Of a DNA stretch of 64,000 nucleotides, positions 38,672-49,221 are shown piece after piece. The stretch is from Rhodoferax fermentans (GTDB lineage: Bacteria; Pseudomonadota; Gammaproteobacteria; Burkholderiales; Burkholderiaceae_C). The first letter of the stretch is position 1; each line of letters begins with the position of its first letter. The notes under the pieces were generated by a model. That model made no database searches and was not told the DNA's origin. It saw only the letters and a program-made list of their open reading frames with translations. A program made the position numbers and the translations under genes. The stretch covers positions 2,852,001 through 2,916,000 of the forward strand of contig NZ_MTJN01000002.1 in assembly GCF_002017865.1 (NCBI RefSeq), in the 5' to 3' direction.

Positions 38672-39379
38672 ATGGTTGAAACGACGCAACTGACATCAGC
38701 TGATGCAGAAAATTGGCCTGTAGCCCCCGGTTGGAAAGGGTTGGTAGCTCACTTTTTTGAATCTGACAAGGGCGCGGCTTTGTTGGCGTTTCTGCGTCAG
38801 CGCCTGGACAGCGGTGCGGTCGTCTTTCCCCCTGCGCCGCTGCGTGCCCTGGATTTAACCCCGCCCGACGCAGTGCGTGTGGTCATCCTGGGCCAGGACC
38901 CGTACCATGGCCGGGGCCAGGCCGAGGGATTGGCGTTCTCTGTTGCCCCTGGCGTGGCCTTGCCGCCATCGCTGCGCAACATCTTCAAGGAGTTGCAGCG
39001 TGATCTGGGTGAGCCGCCACCGGCATTTCCCAGTCCAGGGGGCAGTCTGGTGCGCTGGGCGCGCCATGGTGTGTTATTGCTCAACACCTGCCTGACGGTG
39101 GAGGAGGGGCAGCCCGCCAGCCATTCGGGCAAAGGCTGGGAGGTGTTGACCGACAGCATCATCCAGGCGGTCTCGCAAAATGCGGCGCCTGTTGTCTTCA
39201 TGTTGTGGGGCAGCCACGCGCAAAGCAAGCGGGCCTTGATTGATGCCAGGCGCCATCTGGTGTTGTGCGCCAACCACCCCTCACCCTTGTCAGCGCTGCG
39301 CCCGCCGGTGCCGTTTATCGGGTGTGGGCATTTTTCGCAAGCCAGGGCCTGGCGTGAAAAGCACCATGGCCTCAAATGA
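38672..39379 (+). CDS. ung: Uracil-DNA glycosylase (family 1)
   Basis: The 235-residue enzyme removes uracil from DNA. The water-activating Asp76 lies in GQDPYHGRGQAEGLAFSV, MLWGSHAQSKR follows, and the minor-groove loop is HPSPLSA. Near the N-terminus, residues about 12-30 (ENWPVAPGWKGLVAHFF) are encoded by a segment matching the intergenic repeat family, so part of the N-terminal arm may be repeat-derived. It starts 26 bases after trpC and probably shares its transcript; the tRNA-Tyr promoter follows. Confidence 0.96.
   Translation: MVETTQLTSADAENWPVAPGWKGLVAHFFESDKGAALLAFLRQRLDSGAVVFPPAPLRALDLTPPDAVRVVILGQDPYHGRGQAEGLAFSVAPGVALPPSLRNIFKELQRDLGEPPPAFPSPGGSLVRWARHGVLLLNTCLTVEEGQPASHSGKGWEVLTDSIIQAVSQNAAPVVFMLWGSHAQSKRALIDARRHLVLCANHPSPLSALRPPVPFIGCGHFSQARAWREKHHGLK
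38708..38760. repeat. Repeat-like segment at the 5' end of ung
   Basis: AAATTGGCCTGTAGCCCCCGG, then AAAGGGTTGGTAGCTCAC and TTTTTTGA keep the TAGCCC/AGGGTTGGTAGCT layout of the family. It is translated in frame. Confidence 0.65.
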
Positions 39380-39441
39380 AGACTTGCATCAGTCTTTCCA
39401 ATGTAATTTTTGAGATTGATGTTAAAAACATTGCAACGTTC

Positions 39442-39470
39442 GCGACAAAAGCCAAACTACATGGCATAAT
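39442..39470 (+). promoter_or_regulatory. Candidate promoter of the tRNA-tuf operon
   Basis: GCGACA (39442-39447) and CATAAT (39465-39470) are 17 bases apart, giving a start near 39477, eight bases before tRNA-Tyr. Confidence 0.5.
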
Positions 39471-39484
39471 CTTGTGCTCACCCT

Positions 39485-39570
39485 GGAGAGGTGGCCGAGT
39501 GGTTAATGGCAGCAGACTGTAAATCTGCCCTCTTACGAGTACGATGGTTCGAATCCATCCCTCTCCACCA
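39485..39570 (+). tRNA. tRNA-Tyr (GTA)
   Basis: An 86-base class II tRNA with a long variable arm, GGAGAGG/CCTCTCC acceptor, anticodon GTA in ACTGTAAAT, T-loop TTCGAAT and encoded CCA. First gene of the tRNA-tuf block. Confidence 0.95.
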
Positions 39571-39655
39571 GTGATAAATTGATTGTTGTGTAGCCGATTG
39601 GGGCGCGTGCTCAAGGCAAGGGGTTCTGCAGAAGTTGTTTGTAGGGCTGATTTGT

Positions 39656-39729
39656 GCGGGGTTCGTATAGTGGTAATACCTTAGCCTTCCAAGCTAAAGC
39701 GAGGAGTTCGATTCTCCTACCCCGCTCCA
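39656..39729 (+). tRNA. tRNA-Gly (TCC)
   Basis: A 74-base cloverleaf with GCGGGGT/ACCCCGC acceptor, anticodon TCC in CCTTCCAAG, T-loop TTCGATT and encoded CCA. Confidence 0.95.
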
Positions 39730-39755
39730 CAGTTTGATCGATTTGACAAGATTTC

Positions 39756-39830
39756 GCCCATTTGGCTCAGTGGCAGAGCACTCCCTTGGTAAGGGAGAGG
39801 TCCCGGGTCCGATTCCCGGAATGGGCACCA
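39756..39830 (+). tRNA. tRNA-Thr (GGT)
   Basis: A 75-base cloverleaf with GCCCATT/AATGGGC acceptor, anticodon GGT in CTTGGTAAG, T-loop TCCGATT and encoded CCA. It ends 42 bases before tuf. Confidence 0.95.
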
Positions 39831-39872
39831 GATTTTTTAGTTCGACGGTTTTTTACTTTTCGGAGTCACAAA

Positions 39873-41063
39873 ATGGCAAAAGAAAAATTCACACGTACCA
39901 AGCCCCACGTCAACGTGGGCACCATTGGTCACGTTGACCACGGCAAAACCACCCTGACTGCGGCCATCACCACCGTGCTGGCGGCTAAATTTGGCGGTCA
40001 AGCCAAGGCTTACGACCAGATCGATGCAGCGCCCGAAGAAAAGGCCCGTGGTATCACCATCAACACCGCTCACGTTGAGTACGAAACCGCTGCACGTCAC
40101 TACGCCCACGTGGATTGCCCTGGACACGCTGACTATGTGAAAAACATGATCACCGGTGCAGCCCAAATGGACGGCGCCATTCTGGTGTGTTCCGCTGCTG
40201 ACGGTCCCATGCCCCAGACCCGTGAGCACATCCTGCTGGCTCGCCAGGTGGGTGTGCCTTACATCATCGTCTACTTGAACAAGTGCGACATGGTGGATGA
40301 CGCTGAACTGCTTGAACTCGTTGAAATGGAAGTGCGCGAACTCCTGGACAAGTATGACTTCCCGGGCGACGACACCCCCATCATCCATGGTTCTGCCAAG
40401 CTCGCCATGGAAGGCGACAAGGGTGACCTCGGTGAAGGCTCCATCTTCAAGCTCGCTGACGCACTGGACAGCTACATCCCCACGCCTGAGCGCGCTGTGG
40501 ACGGTGCCTTCCTGATGCCCGTGGAAGACGTGTTCTCCATTTCGGGTCGTGGTACTGTGGTGACCGGTCGTATTGAGCGCGGCATCATCAAAGTCGGCGA
40601 AGAAATCGAAATCGTCGGTATCCATGACACCCAGAAGACCACCTGCACCGGTGTTGAAATGTTCCGCAAACTGCTCGACCAAGGTCAAGCGGGCGATAAC
40701 GTTGGCATCTTGCTGCGCGGTACCAAGCGCGAAGACGTGCAGCGTGGTCAAGTGCTGTGCAAGCCGGGTTCGATCAAGCCGCACACCCACTTCACGGGTG
40801 AGGTCTATGTGTTGTCCAAGGATGAAGGTGGCCGTCACACCCCGTTCTTCAGCAACTACCGTCCTCAGTTCTACTTCCGTACGACCGACGTGACTGGTGC
40901 CATCGAACTGCCAGAAGGCAAAGAAATGGTGATGCCTGGTGACAACGTGTCGATCACTGTGAAGCTGATTGCCCCGATCGCCATGGAAGAAGGTCTGCGC
41001 TTTGCTATCCGTGAAGGTGGCAAGACCGTTGGTGCCGGTGTGGTTGCCAAGATTCTTGCTTGA
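39873..41063 (+). CDS. tuf: Elongation factor Tu
   Basis: The 396-residue GTPase delivers aminoacyl-tRNA to the ribosome. G1 is GHVDHGKTT, the switch region has [14 protein letters not shown]3 is DCPGHADY and G4 is NKCD. Three barrel domains are complete to [10 protein letters not shown]. Start ATG 39873 has GGAG eight bases upstream; the longer open frame reaching back into tRNA-Thr is not coding. The tRNA-Tyr, Gly, Thr-tuf-tRNA-Trp-secE order matches the tufB locus of other proteobacteria. Confidence 0.98.
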   Translation: MAKEKFTRTKPHVNVGTIGHVDHGKTTLTAAITTVLAAKFGGQAKAYDQIDAAPEEKARGITINTAHVEYETAARHYAHVDCPGHADYVKNMITGAAQMDGAILVCSAADGPMPQTREHILLARQVGVPYIIVYLNKCDMVDDAELLELVEMEVRELLDKYDFPGDDTPIIHGSAKLAMEGDKGDLGEGSIFKLADALDSYIPTPERAVDGAFLMPVEDVFSISGRGTVVTGRIERGIIKVGEEIEIVGIHDTQKTTCTGVEMFRKLLDQGQAGDNVGILLRGTKREDVQRGQVLCKPGSIKPHTHFTGEVYVLSKDEGGRHTPFFSNYRPQFYFRTTDVTGAIELPEGKEMVMPGDNVSITVKLIAPIAMEEGLRFAIREGGKTVGAGVVAKILA

Positions 41064-41071
41064 TTGTCTGT

Positions 41072-41147
41072 AGGGGTATAGCTCAATTGGCAGAGCGTCG
41101 GTCTCCAAAACCGAAGGTTGTAGGTTCGATTCCTACTGCCCCTGCCA
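41072..41147 (+). tRNA. tRNA-Trp (CCA)
   Basis: A 76-base cloverleaf with AGGGGTA/TGCCCCT acceptor, anticodon CCA in TCTCCAAAA, T-loop TTCGATT and encoded CCA, eight bases after tuf. Confidence 0.95.
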
Positions 41148-41173
41148 CCTGAATTGGCCAAGAGGTGGCTAAA

Positions 41174-41199
41174 AAGCCCGCTGTGCAAACGGCGGGCTT
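41174..41199 (+). terminator. Stem-loop between tRNA-Trp and secE
   Basis: AAGCCCGC and GCGGGCTT pair over eight bases around a ten-base loop. Without a T-run it is more likely a processing or attenuation element than a full terminator. Confidence 0.45.
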
Positions 41200-41257
41200 G
41201 TGCGTCTGGAAAGCACCCGAAAATATGGCTAATTAACATGCTCGACATCAACTGACA

Positions 41258-41641
41258 ATGGCTACTCCTCAAGTTCAAACCGTCAATACCACTGCAGACA
41301 AAGCCAAATTGGCGGCGGCTGTTGTCTTGGTAGTTTTGTCGCTGGTTGCTTATTACGTCTTGGCCAAGCAGGGTCCTTTGTTTCAGTGGTTGGGTCTGCT
41401 GGCAGGTTTGGCTGTAGCGGTGGTTGTCTTTTTGGCATCTGAGTCTGGCAAGGCCCTGACTGCTTTTGGGCAAGACTCGGTGCGTGAAATCAAGAAGGTG
41501 GTTTGGCCGACACGACGTGAAGCCATTCAGATGACCTTGTATGTGTTTGGGTTTGTTTTTGTCATGGCCCTGTTTTTGTGGCTGACAGACAAAACGCTTG
41601 AATGGGTGTTTTACGACCTGATCCTTGGATGGAAAAAATAA
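41258..41641 (+). CDS. secE: Preprotein translocase subunit SecE
   Basis: The 127-residue protein clamps SecY in the inner membrane. Three membrane helices are visible at about 19-36, 43-60 and 91-110, the same number and length as in E. coli. The essential cytoplasmic motif [17 protein letters not shown] is at 78-94. Its stop overlaps the nusG start by one base. Confidence 0.97.
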   Translation: MATPQVQTVNTTADKAKLAAAVVLVVLSLVAYYVLAKQGPLFQWLGLLAGLAVAVVVFLASESGKALTAFGQDSVREIKKVVWPTRREAIQMTLYVFGFVFVMALFLWLTDKTLEWVFYDLILGWKK

Positions 41642-42249
41642 TGAACGATGTTGTAGCAGAACCTGTTCCGGGTTTGCCCACTGCGGCGCAGACCCTGGCT
41701 ACCGCACCTACCAATCCAGATTTGCGTTGGTATGTTGTTCATGCGTATTCCGGCATGGAAAAGGCTGTTGAGCGCAACATCCTTGAGCGCATCAACCGTG
41801 CGGGCATGCAGTCCAAGTTTGGACGCATTCTGGTCCCCATGGAAGAAGTGGTTGAAATCAAGAATGGTCAGAAAAAAACCACCGAGCGCAAATTTTTCCC
41901 TGGCTATGTTTTGGTGGAAATGGTCATGGATGATGACACCTGGCACTTGGTGAAGCACACCAACAAGGTGACAGGTTTTGTGGGTGGTGGCAAGACCCGT
42001 CCTTCTCCAATTTCTGAAGCTGAGGTTTTGAAAATCGTCAGTCAGATGCAGGAAGGTACAGACAAGCCGCGTCACAAAATTGAATTTGTGGTGGGTGAAT
42101 TTGTGCGTGTCAAGGAAGGTCCTTTTGCTGACTTCAATGGTTCAGTGGAAGAGGTCAATTACGACAAGAGCAAAGTTCGTGTTGCTGTGACTATTTTTGG
42201 CCGGCCGACGCCTGTCGAGCTGGAGTTTTCGCAGGTCGAAAAAACCTGA
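41641..42249 (+). CDS. nusG: Transcription elongation/termination factor NusG
   Basis: The 202-residue factor binds the RNA polymerase clamp and links it to Rho or the ribosome. The NGN domain begins at about residue 28 ([19 protein letters not shown]), and the C-terminal KOW domain is [19 protein letters not shown] onward. I start at ATG 41641, overlapping the secE stop; longer in-frame starts lie inside secE. The N-terminal 25 residues are an Ala/Pro/Thr-rich extension compared with E. coli. Confidence 0.97.
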   Translation: MNDVVAEPVPGLPTAAQTLATAPTNPDLRWYVVHAYSGMEKAVERNILERINRAGMQSKFGRILVPMEEVVEIKNGQKKTTERKFFPGYVLVEMVMDDDTWHLVKHTNKVTGFVGGGKTRPSPISEAEVLKIVSQMQEGTDKPRHKIEFVVGEFVRVKEGPFADFNGSVEEVNYDKSKVRVAVTIFGRPTPVELEFSQVEKT

Positions 42250-42412
42250 GTTGAATTGTTGCTGGGCGGATGAGGGGGTTCCTTTGTCTGCTTGGTTGAG
42301 GCATTCGCATCTTCCGACTCGGTGCGAATAGTTAAAAGTCGAGTCGTTAATACCGGGGAGCCAGTGTTTGTCAACAACAAACCTCGGCGTTAGTACCCGT
42401 CAGGAGTAAACC

Positions 42413-42844
42413 ATGGCGAAAAAAATCGTCGGTTTTGTCAAACTGCAAGTCCCAGCAGGCAAAGCCAATCCTTCCCCTCCCATTGGCCCCGCATTGGGTC
42501 AGCGTGGTCTGAACATCATGGAGTTTTGCAAGGCATTTAATGCGCAAACTCAAGGCGTCGAGCCCGGTCTGCCTTTGCCTGTGGTGATTACTGCGTTTGC
42601 TGACAAGAGTTTCACTTTTGTCATCAAGTCGCCCCCATCATCCATTTTGATCAAGAAAGCAGTGAAGATCGACAAGGGTTCGGCCAATGCTCTCAAGACC
42701 AAGGTCGGCAAGATTACGCGTGCCCAGCTCGAAGAAATCGCCAAGACCAAGATGAAGGACCTTACTGCTGCTGACATGGATGCAGCGGTTCGGACGATTG
42801 CTGGCTCAGCTCGCTCGATGGGCGTGAATGTGGAGGGTGTCTAA
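42413..42844 (+). CDS. rplK: 50S ribosomal protein L11
   Basis: The 143-residue protein forms the GTPase-associated centre with 23S rRNA and is a substrate of Prm[23 protein letters not shown] is the conserved N-terminal proline-rich hinge region. CAGGAG precedes ATG 42413. The 163-base leader may include the L1 translational operator known from E. coli, but I could not define it. rplA starts at the next base after its stop. Confidence 0.98.
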   Translation: MAKKIVGFVKLQVPAGKANPSPPIGPALGQRGLNIMEFCKAFNAQTQGVEPGLPLPVVITAFADKSFTFVIKSPPSSILIKKAVKIDKGSANALKTKVGKITRAQLEEIAKTKMKDLTAADMDAAVRTIAGSARSMGVNVEGV

Positions 42845-43540
42845 ATGTCACGCTTGACGAAAAAACAAAAGGCCTTCCAAGGTAAGGTTGACAGCAGCAA
42901 GCTGTACGCCCTCGGTGATGCGCTTGGTCTGGTGAAAGAATGCGCCAATGCCAAGTTCGACGAATCGATCGACGTGGCCGTTCAACTCGGTATCGACGCT
43001 AAGAAGTCTGACCAAGTTGTGCGCGGTGCTGTGGTGCTCCCGAATGGGACCGGTAAAACAAAGCGTGTGGCTGTGTTCGCCCAAGGTGCCAAGGCTGAAG
43101 AAGCCAAGGCTGCTGGTGCTGACATCGTGGGTATGGACGATCTGGCCGCCATGGTCAAGGCCGGTGACATGCCGTTTGATGTTGTGATTGCCGCGCCTGA
43201 CGCCATGCGTATTGTCGGTACTCTGGGGCAGATTCTGGGCCCACGTGGTTTGATGCCTAACCCCAAAGTTGGCACAGTGACGCCTGATGTGGCAACCGCT
43301 GTTCGCAACGCCAAGGCAGGTCAGGTGCAGTTCCGTGTGGACAAAGCAGGTATTGTGCATTCCACCATTGGCCGTCGTTCTTTTGACAATGACAAGCTGC
43401 AAGGTAACTTGGCAGCATTGGTTGATGCGTTGGCCAAAGCCAAACCTGCAACAAGCAAGGGTCTGTATTTGCGCAAAGTTGCCGTGTCCAGCACGATGGG
43501 TGTCGGTGTTCGCGTTGATTTGCAAACAATCACCGCTTGA
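42845..43540 (+). CDS. rplA: 50S ribosomal protein L1
   Basis: The 231-residue protein binds the L1 stalk of 23S rRNA. The segments [14 protein letters not shown] and [18 protein letters not shown] are diagnostic. It begins immediately after the rplK stop, so the pair is coupled. In E. coli L1 represses translation of its own operon. Confidence 0.98.
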   Translation: MSRLTKKQKAFQGKVDSSKLYALGDALGLVKECANAKFDESIDVAVQLGIDAKKSDQVVRGAVVLPNGTGKTKRVAVFAQGAKAEEAKAAGADIVGMDDLAAMVKAGDMPFDVVIAAPDAMRIVGTLGQILGPRGLMPNPKVGTVTPDVATAVRNAKAGQVQFRVDKAGIVHSTIGRRSFDNDKLQGNLAALVDALAKAKPATSKGLYLRKVAVSSTMGVGVRVDLQTITA

Positions 43541-43800
43541 TGTGAAAAATTGGGTGTCTTGAAAAGGATGCCTGGTGTGGTGGGTTGCTGATGTCGCAAG
43601 CTGTCAGCAGGCCATCCAAGACCGTTGGTGTGCACAACGTACTTTGTGATGTTTGCGCTTAATGAATAGATCGCCAACGCAGATGGCGACCCCGCTGCTA
43701 AAGATTCGTTGGGTTTCTTAACAGTTGGTCGCTGAAATATGGCGTGTCGGGTGGCAATGAGTTGATCTTTGTCCAAAGACACAATTTGAAGGAGTAGACC
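43541..43800 (+). promoter_or_regulatory. Leader region of rplJL
   Basis: The 260 bases between rplA and rplJ match the position of the E. coli L10 leader, where L10-L12 binds the mRNA to control its own synthesis. I did not fold it in detail. GGAG lies shortly before the TTG start of rplJ. The assignment is by position. Confidence 0.4.
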
Positions 43801-44322
43801 TTGAGTTTAAATCGCAGTGAGAAAGAAGCGGTCATCAGTGATGTGACTGGCCTCGCCGCTAAAGCTCAAACGCTCGTGATGGCGGAATACCGGGGTATCA
43901 CGGTTGCCGACATGACCAAATTGCGCTCAACTGCGCGCAGCAATGGCGTTAGCCTGAGTGTGTTGAAAAACACCTTGGCTCGCCGGGCTGTTGCCGGAAG
44001 TGGCTTTGAAGTTGTGTCTGACCAGATGACTGGTCCGCTGATCTATGGCTTTTCTGAAGATGCAGTTGCTGCCGCGAAAGTGGTGGCTGATTTCGCGAAG
44101 ACCAACGCCAAGTTGGTGATTCGTGGTGGTGCATACGGCGGTAAAGCTCTGGACGTCGAGGGTGTGAAGCAGTTGGCCAGTATCCCTTCCAAGGAAGTGT
44201 TGTTGGCGCAGTTGTTGGGCTTGATGCAGTCGCCTATTTCGCGCACCGCGCGTGTGTTGGCGGCTCTGGCAGAGCAAAAAGGCGGCGGTGCAGAAGCGCC
44301 CGCCGAAGCCGTGGCAGCCTGA
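43801..44322 (+). CDS. rplJ: 50S ribosomal protein L10
   Basis: The 173-residue protein anchors the L12 dimers on the ribosomal stalk. [15 protein letters not shown] and [11 protein letters not shown] are typical, and the C-terminal helix that binds L12 is followed by a short Ala/Glu tail. The start is TTG 43801 with AAGGAG seven bases upstream; no ATG is better placed. Confidence 0.97.
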   Translation: MSLNRSEKEAVISDVTGLAAKAQTLVMAEYRGITVADMTKLRSTARSNGVSLSVLKNTLARRAVAGSGFEVVSDQMTGPLIYGFSEDAVAAAKVVADFAKTNAKLVIRGGAYGGKALDVEGVKQLASIPSKEVLLAQLLGLMQSPISRTARVLAALAEQKGGGAEAPAEAVAA

Positions 44323-44365
44323 TCCGCTTTCGGCATTTAGTAATCAATATTGTTAGGAAATCAAA

Positions 44366-44740
44366 ATGGCATTCGATAAAGACGCATTTTTGACCGCGCT
44401 CGACAGCATGACGGTCATGGAACTCAACGATCTGGTGAAAGCCATCGAAGAGAAATTTGGTGTGAGCGCAGCCGCTATGGCTGCCCCCGCCGCTGGCGGT
44501 GGTGCTGCTGCCGCAGTCGCCGAAGAAAAGACCGAGTTCAACGTTGTTCTGCTGGATGCAGGCGCCCAGAAGGTGTCGGTCATCAAGGCTGTGCGTGAAA
44601 TCACTGGTCTGGGCCTCAAAGAAGCGAAAGACCTGGTTGACGGCGCTCCGAAGAACGTCAAGGAAGGCGTGGCCAAGGCTGATGCTGATGCCGCTCTGAA
44701 GAAATTGATCGAAGCAGGTGCCAAGGCTGAACTCAAGTAA
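44366..44740 (+). CDS. rplL: 50S ribosomal protein L7/L12
   Basis: The 124-residue stalk protein has an N-terminal dimerisation domain, an Ala-rich hinge at about 36-50 and the C-terminal factor-binding domain with [27 protein letters not shown]. Four to six copies per ribosome recruit translation GTPases. It follows rplJ by 43 bases. Confidence 0.98.
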   Translation: MAFDKDAFLTALDSMTVMELNDLVKAIEEKFGVSAAAMAAPAAGGGAAAAVAEEKTEFNVVLLDAGAQKVSVIKAVREITGLGLKEAKDLVDGAPKNVKEGVAKADADAALKKLIEAGAKAELK

Positions 44741-44751
44741 TTGAGTTAGGT

Positions 44752-44789
44752 CAAAGGGCTGGAGTGCTGTCAAAGGCCTCCAGCCTTTG
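44752..44789 (+). terminator. Attenuator-like hairpin between rplL and rpoB
   Basis: CAAAGGGCTGGAG pairs with CTCCAGCCTTTG with a single bulged G and a 13-base loop, followed by GTGTTTCT. In E. coli a partial terminator at this place lowers rpoBC transcription relative to the ribosomal proteins. The remaining bases to rpoB (44790-45022) show no other feature. Confidence 0.6.
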
Positions 44790-45022
44790 GTGTTTCTAAA
44801 GAACACACCGTAAAGCAGTTTTTTGACACATTGGCTAGCTGGAAAGTTAGCTCCAAACCAGGCAAAAAATTGTTTTTCAGTGTCTTCTCATTCCGACAGA
44901 AGAAGATGCCTTGGTTCGGGTTGCATGCAAGGTGCAACCGTCCGCCATAGATTGGTAGCGGCCAATCGCCAAGAAAAAAGTCGTCCAGGACCCGCCAGGT
45001 TCCTCAGTTGCCCGGAGATTTC

Positions 45023-48000
45023 ATGGCTTACTCATACACCGAACGCAAACGAATTCGTAAAAATTTTGGCAATCGCGACAGCGTGCTTGAAATTCCTTAC
45101 CTGTTGCAGATGCAAAAGGACGCGTATACCGCGTTCCTGCAAGCTGATGTTGCTCCCAAAAAGCGTTCGACCGAAGGCCTGCAGGCTGCCTTCAGTGCTG
45201 CCTTCCCGATCGTCTCGCACAATGGTTTTGTCGAGATGAAGTACCTCGAATACAACCTGGCGAAACCTGCTTTTGATGTGCGCGAGTGCCAAACCCGTGG
45301 TTTGACCTACGCATCGGCCGTTCGCGCCAAGGTGCAGTTGATCATTTATGACCGTGAGTCTTCCACGACACAGAACAAGGTCGTTAAAGAGGTCAAGGAG
45401 CAAGAGGTGTACATGGGCGAGGTGCCCTTGATGACTGAAAAGGGCTCTTTCGTCATCAATGGAACCGAACGCGTCATCGTGTCGCAGTTGCATCGTTCTC
45501 CCGGCGTGTTTTTTGAGCATGACAAGGGCAAAACCCACAGCTCCGGCAAGTTGCTGTTCTCGGCACGCATCATTCCCTACCGCGGTTCCTGGCTGGACTT
45601 TGAGTTTGACCCGAAAGACATTCTGTACTTCCGGGTGGACCGTCGCCGCAAGATGCCGGTGACGATCCTGTTGAAAGCCATCGGCTTGAACCACGAATCC
45701 ATCCTGGCCAACTTCTTCGTCAACGACAACTTCCGCCTGATGGACAGTGGCGCGCAGATGGAGTTCGTGGCCGAACGCCTGCGCGGTGAGGTGGCACGTT
45801 TTGACATCACCGACAAAAACGGCAAGGTGGTTGTTGCCAAGGACAAGCGCATCACCGCGCGCCATACACGTGAGATGGAGCAATCTGCTACCACCCATGT
45901 GTCCGTGCCTGAGGATTTCCTCATTGGCCGTGTTGTGGCCCGCAATGTGGTGGATGGCGACACCGGTGAAATTCTGGCCAAAGCCAATGAAGAATTGACC
46001 GAAGCCTTGCTCAAGAAACTGCGCACCTCTGGTGTGCAGGATCTGGCGTGTATCTACACCAATGAGTTGGATCAAGGCGCATATATCTCTCAGACCTTGC
46101 GCACCGACGAAACCGTTGACGAGTTCGCCGCGCGTGTGGCGATCTACCGCATGATGCGCCCTGGCGAGCCGCCAACAGAGGACGCTGTGCAAGCCTTGTT
46201 CCAGCGCTTGTTCTACAACCCCGACACCTATGACCTGTCGCGTGTTGGCCGTATGAAGTTCAACGCCAAGATGGGGCGCCCTGAGTCCACCGGCCCGATG
46301 GTCTTGACCAATGAAGACATTTTGGCTGTGGTCAAGATCTTGGTCGACTTGCGTAACGGCCATGGCGAAGTGGACGATATCGACCACTTGGGTAACCGCC
46401 GTGTGCGTTGTGTGGGTGAGTTGGCCGAAAACCAGTACCGCATGGGCCTGGCCCGTATTGAAAAGGCCGTGAAAGAACGTCTGGGTCAGGCGGAGCAAGA
46501 GCCTCTGATGCCGCACGATCTGATCAACAGCAAGCCGATTTCAGCTGCTTTGAAAGAGTTCTTTGGTGCGTCGCAGTTGTCGCAATTCATGGACCAGACC
46601 AACCCGCTGTCGGAAATCACCCACAAGCGTCGTGTCTCTGCTCTTGGCCCAGGTGGTTTGACCCGCGAACGTGCAGGTTTTGAAGTGCGTGACGTGCACG
46701 TGACCCATTACGGTCGCGTCTGCCCGATTGAAACGCCCGAAGGTCCGAACATCGGTCTGATCAACTCCCTGGCTTTGTACGCACGTCTGAACGAGTATGG
46801 GTTCATCGAAACACCTTATCGCCGCGTGGTTGAGGGCAAGGTAACGCTGGACATTGACTATTTGTCGGCCATCGAAGAAGGCAAGTACGTGATCGCCCAG
46901 GCCAATGCCGCGCTGGACAAAGAAGGCCGCCTCTCGGGTGACCTGATTTCGGCACGTGAAGCCGGTGAATCCATTTTGGTCGGTGCCGAACGTGTGCAGT
47001 ACATGGACGTGTCGCCCGCACAGATCGTGTCGGTGGCTGCATCCTTGGTGCCGTTCCTTGAGCACGATGATGCGAACCGCGCTTTGATGGGCGCCAACAT
47101 GTCGCGTCAGGCTGTGCCGGTGCTGCGTCCGGAAAAACCCATGGTGGGTACCGGTATTGAACGTGTGGCTGCCATTGACTCCGGCACCGTCGTGACAGCA
47201 ACCCGTGGTGGTGTGGTGGACTATGTCGACGCAACCCGTGTGGTGGTGCGTGTCAACGACGCCGAAGCACAAGCTGGCGAAGTTGGTGTCGACATCTACA
47301 ACCTGATCAAGTACCAACGCTCCAACCAGAACACCAACATCCACCAGCGTCCGATTGTGAAAAAAGGCGACCGGCTGGCCAAGGGTGACGTGATTGCGGA
47401 TGGTGCCTCCACCGATCTGGGTGAGTTGGCGCTGGGTCAGAACATGCTGATCGGCTTCATGACCTGGAACGGTTACAACTTCGAAGATTCGATTTTGATC
47501 AGCGAACGTGTCGTGGCTGAAGACCGCTACACCTCGATCCACATCGAGGAATTGGTGGTCATGGCGCGCGACACCAAACTGGGTGCCGAAGAAATCACAC
47601 GCGACATTCCGAACCTGAGTGAGCAACAGCTCAACCGTCTGGACGAATCCGGCATCATCTACGTGGGTGCTGAAGTGCAACCTGGCGATGTGCTGGTGGG
47701 CAAGGTCACACCCAAGGGTGAAACCACGCTGACGCCTGAAGAAAAACTGTTGCGCGCCATCTTCGGTGAAAAAGCCAGCGATGTGAAGGACACTTCGCTG
47801 CGTGTCGACCAGGGCTCACAAGGCACCGTGATCGACGTGCAGGTCTTCACCCGCGAAGGCATTGTGCGCGACCGTCGTGCCCAGCAGATCATTGACGACG
47901 AGCTGAAACGCTTCCGCCTGGACTTGAACGATCAGTTGCGGATTGTGGAAAACGATGCGTTTGACCGGATTGAGAAGCTGCTGGTTGGCAGAGTCGCCAA

Positions 48001-49135
48001 TGGCGGCCCACAGAAGCTGGCCAAAGGCACCAAGATCGACAAAGCGTACTTGGCCTCGGTGGACCGTTACCACTGGTTTGACATCCGTCCGGCTGAAGAT
48101 GATGTGTCGGTGCAACTGGAGAGCATCAAGAACTCCAACGAACAAACCCGCCACAGTTTTGACCTGGCTTTTGAAGAAAAGCGCAAAAAACTCACCCAGG
48201 GCGACGATTTGCCCGCAGGTGTGTTGAAGATGGTCAAGGTGTATGTGGCGGTCAAACGCCACCTGCAACCGGGTGACAAGATGGCCGGCCGTCACGGTAA
48301 CAAGGGTGTGGTCTCGAAGATCGTTCCGGTGGAAGACATGCCGCACATGGCCGATGGCACCCCGTGTGACATCGTGCTGAACCCGTTGGGTGTGCCGTCA
48401 CGGATGAACGTGGGGCAGGTGTTGGAAGTTCACTTGGGTTGGGCAGGCAAGGGTATTGGTCAACGCATCGGTGACATGTTGCAAGCCGAGTCGCGTGTGG
48501 CCGAACTGCGCACGTTCCTCGAAGAGATCTACAACACAACCGGCCGCAAGGAAGACCTGAGCCAACTCAACGACGACCAGTTGTTGGAGATGGCGCAGAA
48601 CCTCACCACCGGTATGCCATTCGCCACACCCGTGTTCGACGGTGCAACGGAAGACGAAATCCGTGCCATGTTGAAGCTGGCGTTCCCGGATGACATCGCC
48701 AAGCTCAAGGGCTTGACCGAGACCCGTACCCAGGCTTACCTGTACGACGGCCGCACTGGTGACCGCTTTGAGCGGCCCACCACGGTCGGGTACATGCACT
48801 ACCTGAAGCTGCACCACTTGGTGGATGACAAGATGCACGCCCGTTCGACTGGTCCGTACAGCTTGGTCACGCAACAACCTCTGGGTGGTAAAGCCCAGTT
48901 TGGTGGTCAGCGCTTCGGTGAAATGGAAGTGTGGGCACTGGAGGCTTATGGCGCGTCTTACACCTTGCAGGAAATGCTGACGGTCAAGTCGGATGACGTG
49001 CAGGGCCGGACCAAGGTCTACGAGAGCATCGTCAAGGGTGAACACTCGATCGAAGCGGGCATGCCCGAGTCGTTCAACGTGCTGGTCAAGGAAATCCGCT
49101 CCTTGGGCCTGGATATTGAGCTTGAACGCTCTTAA
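45023..49135 (+). CDS. rpoB: RNA polymerase beta subunit
   Basis: The 1370-residue subunit is complete. The rifampicin-pocket segment reads [18 protein letters not shown] with the residues found in sensitive strains (Asp524, His534 and Ser539, equal to E. coli 516, 526 and 531). The C-terminal [18 protein letters not shown] clamp segment is intact. I start at ATG 45023 ([16 protein letters not shown]), with GGAG seven bases upstream; a TTG 15 bases earlier lies before that site. rpoC follows after 86 bases. Confidence 0.99.
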   Translation: MAYSYTERKRIRKNFGNRDSVLEIPYLLQMQKDAYTAFLQADVAPKKRSTEGLQAAFSAAFPIVSHNGFVEMKYLEYNLAKPAFDVRECQTRGLTYASAVRAKVQLIIYDRESSTTQNKVVKEVKEQEVYMGEVPLMTEKGSFVINGTERVIVSQLHRSPGVFFEHDKGKTHSSGKLLFSARIIPYRGSWLDFEFDPKDILYFRVDRRRKMPVTILLKAIGLNHESILANFFVNDNFRLMDSGAQMEFVAERLRGEVARFDITDKNGKVVVAKDKRITARHTREMEQSATTHVSVPEDFLIGRVVARNVVDGDTGEILAKANEELTEALLKKLRTSGVQDLACIYTNELDQGAYISQTLRTDETVDEFAARVAIYRMMRPGEPPTEDAVQALFQRLFYNPDTYDLSRVGRMKFNAKMGRPESTGPMVLTNEDILAVVKILVDLRNGHGEVDDIDHLGNRRVRCVGELAENQYRMGLARIEKAVKERLGQAEQEPLMPHDLINSKPISAALKEFFGASQLSQFMDQTNPLSEITHKRRVSALGPGGLTRERAGFEVRDVHVTHYGRVCPIETPEGPNIGLINSLALYARLNEYGFIETPYRRVVEGKVTLDIDYLSAIEEGKYVIAQANAALDKEGRLSGDLISAREAGESILVGAERVQYMDVSPAQIVSVAASLVPFLEHDDANRALMGANMSRQAVPVLRPEKPMVGTGIERVAAIDSGTVVTATRGGVVDYVDATRVVVRVNDAEAQAGEVGVDIYNLIKYQRSNQNTNIHQRPIVKKGDRLAKGDVIADGASTDLGELALGQNMLIGFMTWNGYNFEDSILISERVVAEDRYTSIHIEELVVMARDTKLGAEEITRDIPNLSEQQLNRLDESGIIYVGAEVQPGDVLVGKVTPKGETTLTPEEKLLRAIFGEKASDVKDTSLRVDQGSQGTVIDVQVFTREGIVRDRRAQQIIDDELKRFRLDLNDQLRIVENDAFDRIEKLLVGRVANGGPQKLAKGTKIDKAYLASVDRYHWFDIRPAEDDVSVQLESIKNSNEQTRHSFDLAFEEKRKKLTQGDDLPAGVLKMVKVYVAVKRHLQPGDKMAGRHGNKGVVSKIVPVEDMPHMADGTPCDIVLNPLGVPSRMNVGQVLEVHLGWAGKGIGQRIGDMLQAESRVAELRTFLEEIYNTTGRKEDLSQLNDDQLLEMAQNLTTGMPFATPVFDGATEDEIRAMLKLAFPDDIAKLKGLTETRTQAYLYDGRTGDRFERPTTVGYMHYLKLHHLVDDKMHARSTGPYSLVTQQPLGGKAQFGGQRFGEMEVWALEAYGASYTLQEMLTVKSDDVQGRTKVYESIVKGEHSIEAGMPESFNVLVKEIRSLGLDIELERS

Positions 49136-49221
49136 TTGAATAGCGAAAAGTATTGCTGGGCAGCCTCCGCTCCGCTCTGTGAGCGGGAGCTGCTTTCCAC
49201 CGATTAAAAGGAATTTGTCTC

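Noticed and set aside
39762..39872. N-terminal extension of EF-Tu into tRNA-Thr
   Set aside because: The sequence is tRNA, and the conserved EF-Tu start [14 protein letters not shown] lies at 39873.
42250..42412. L1 translational operator before rplK
   Set aside because: Expected by analogy with E. coli, but I could not identify the L1-binding fold with confidence.
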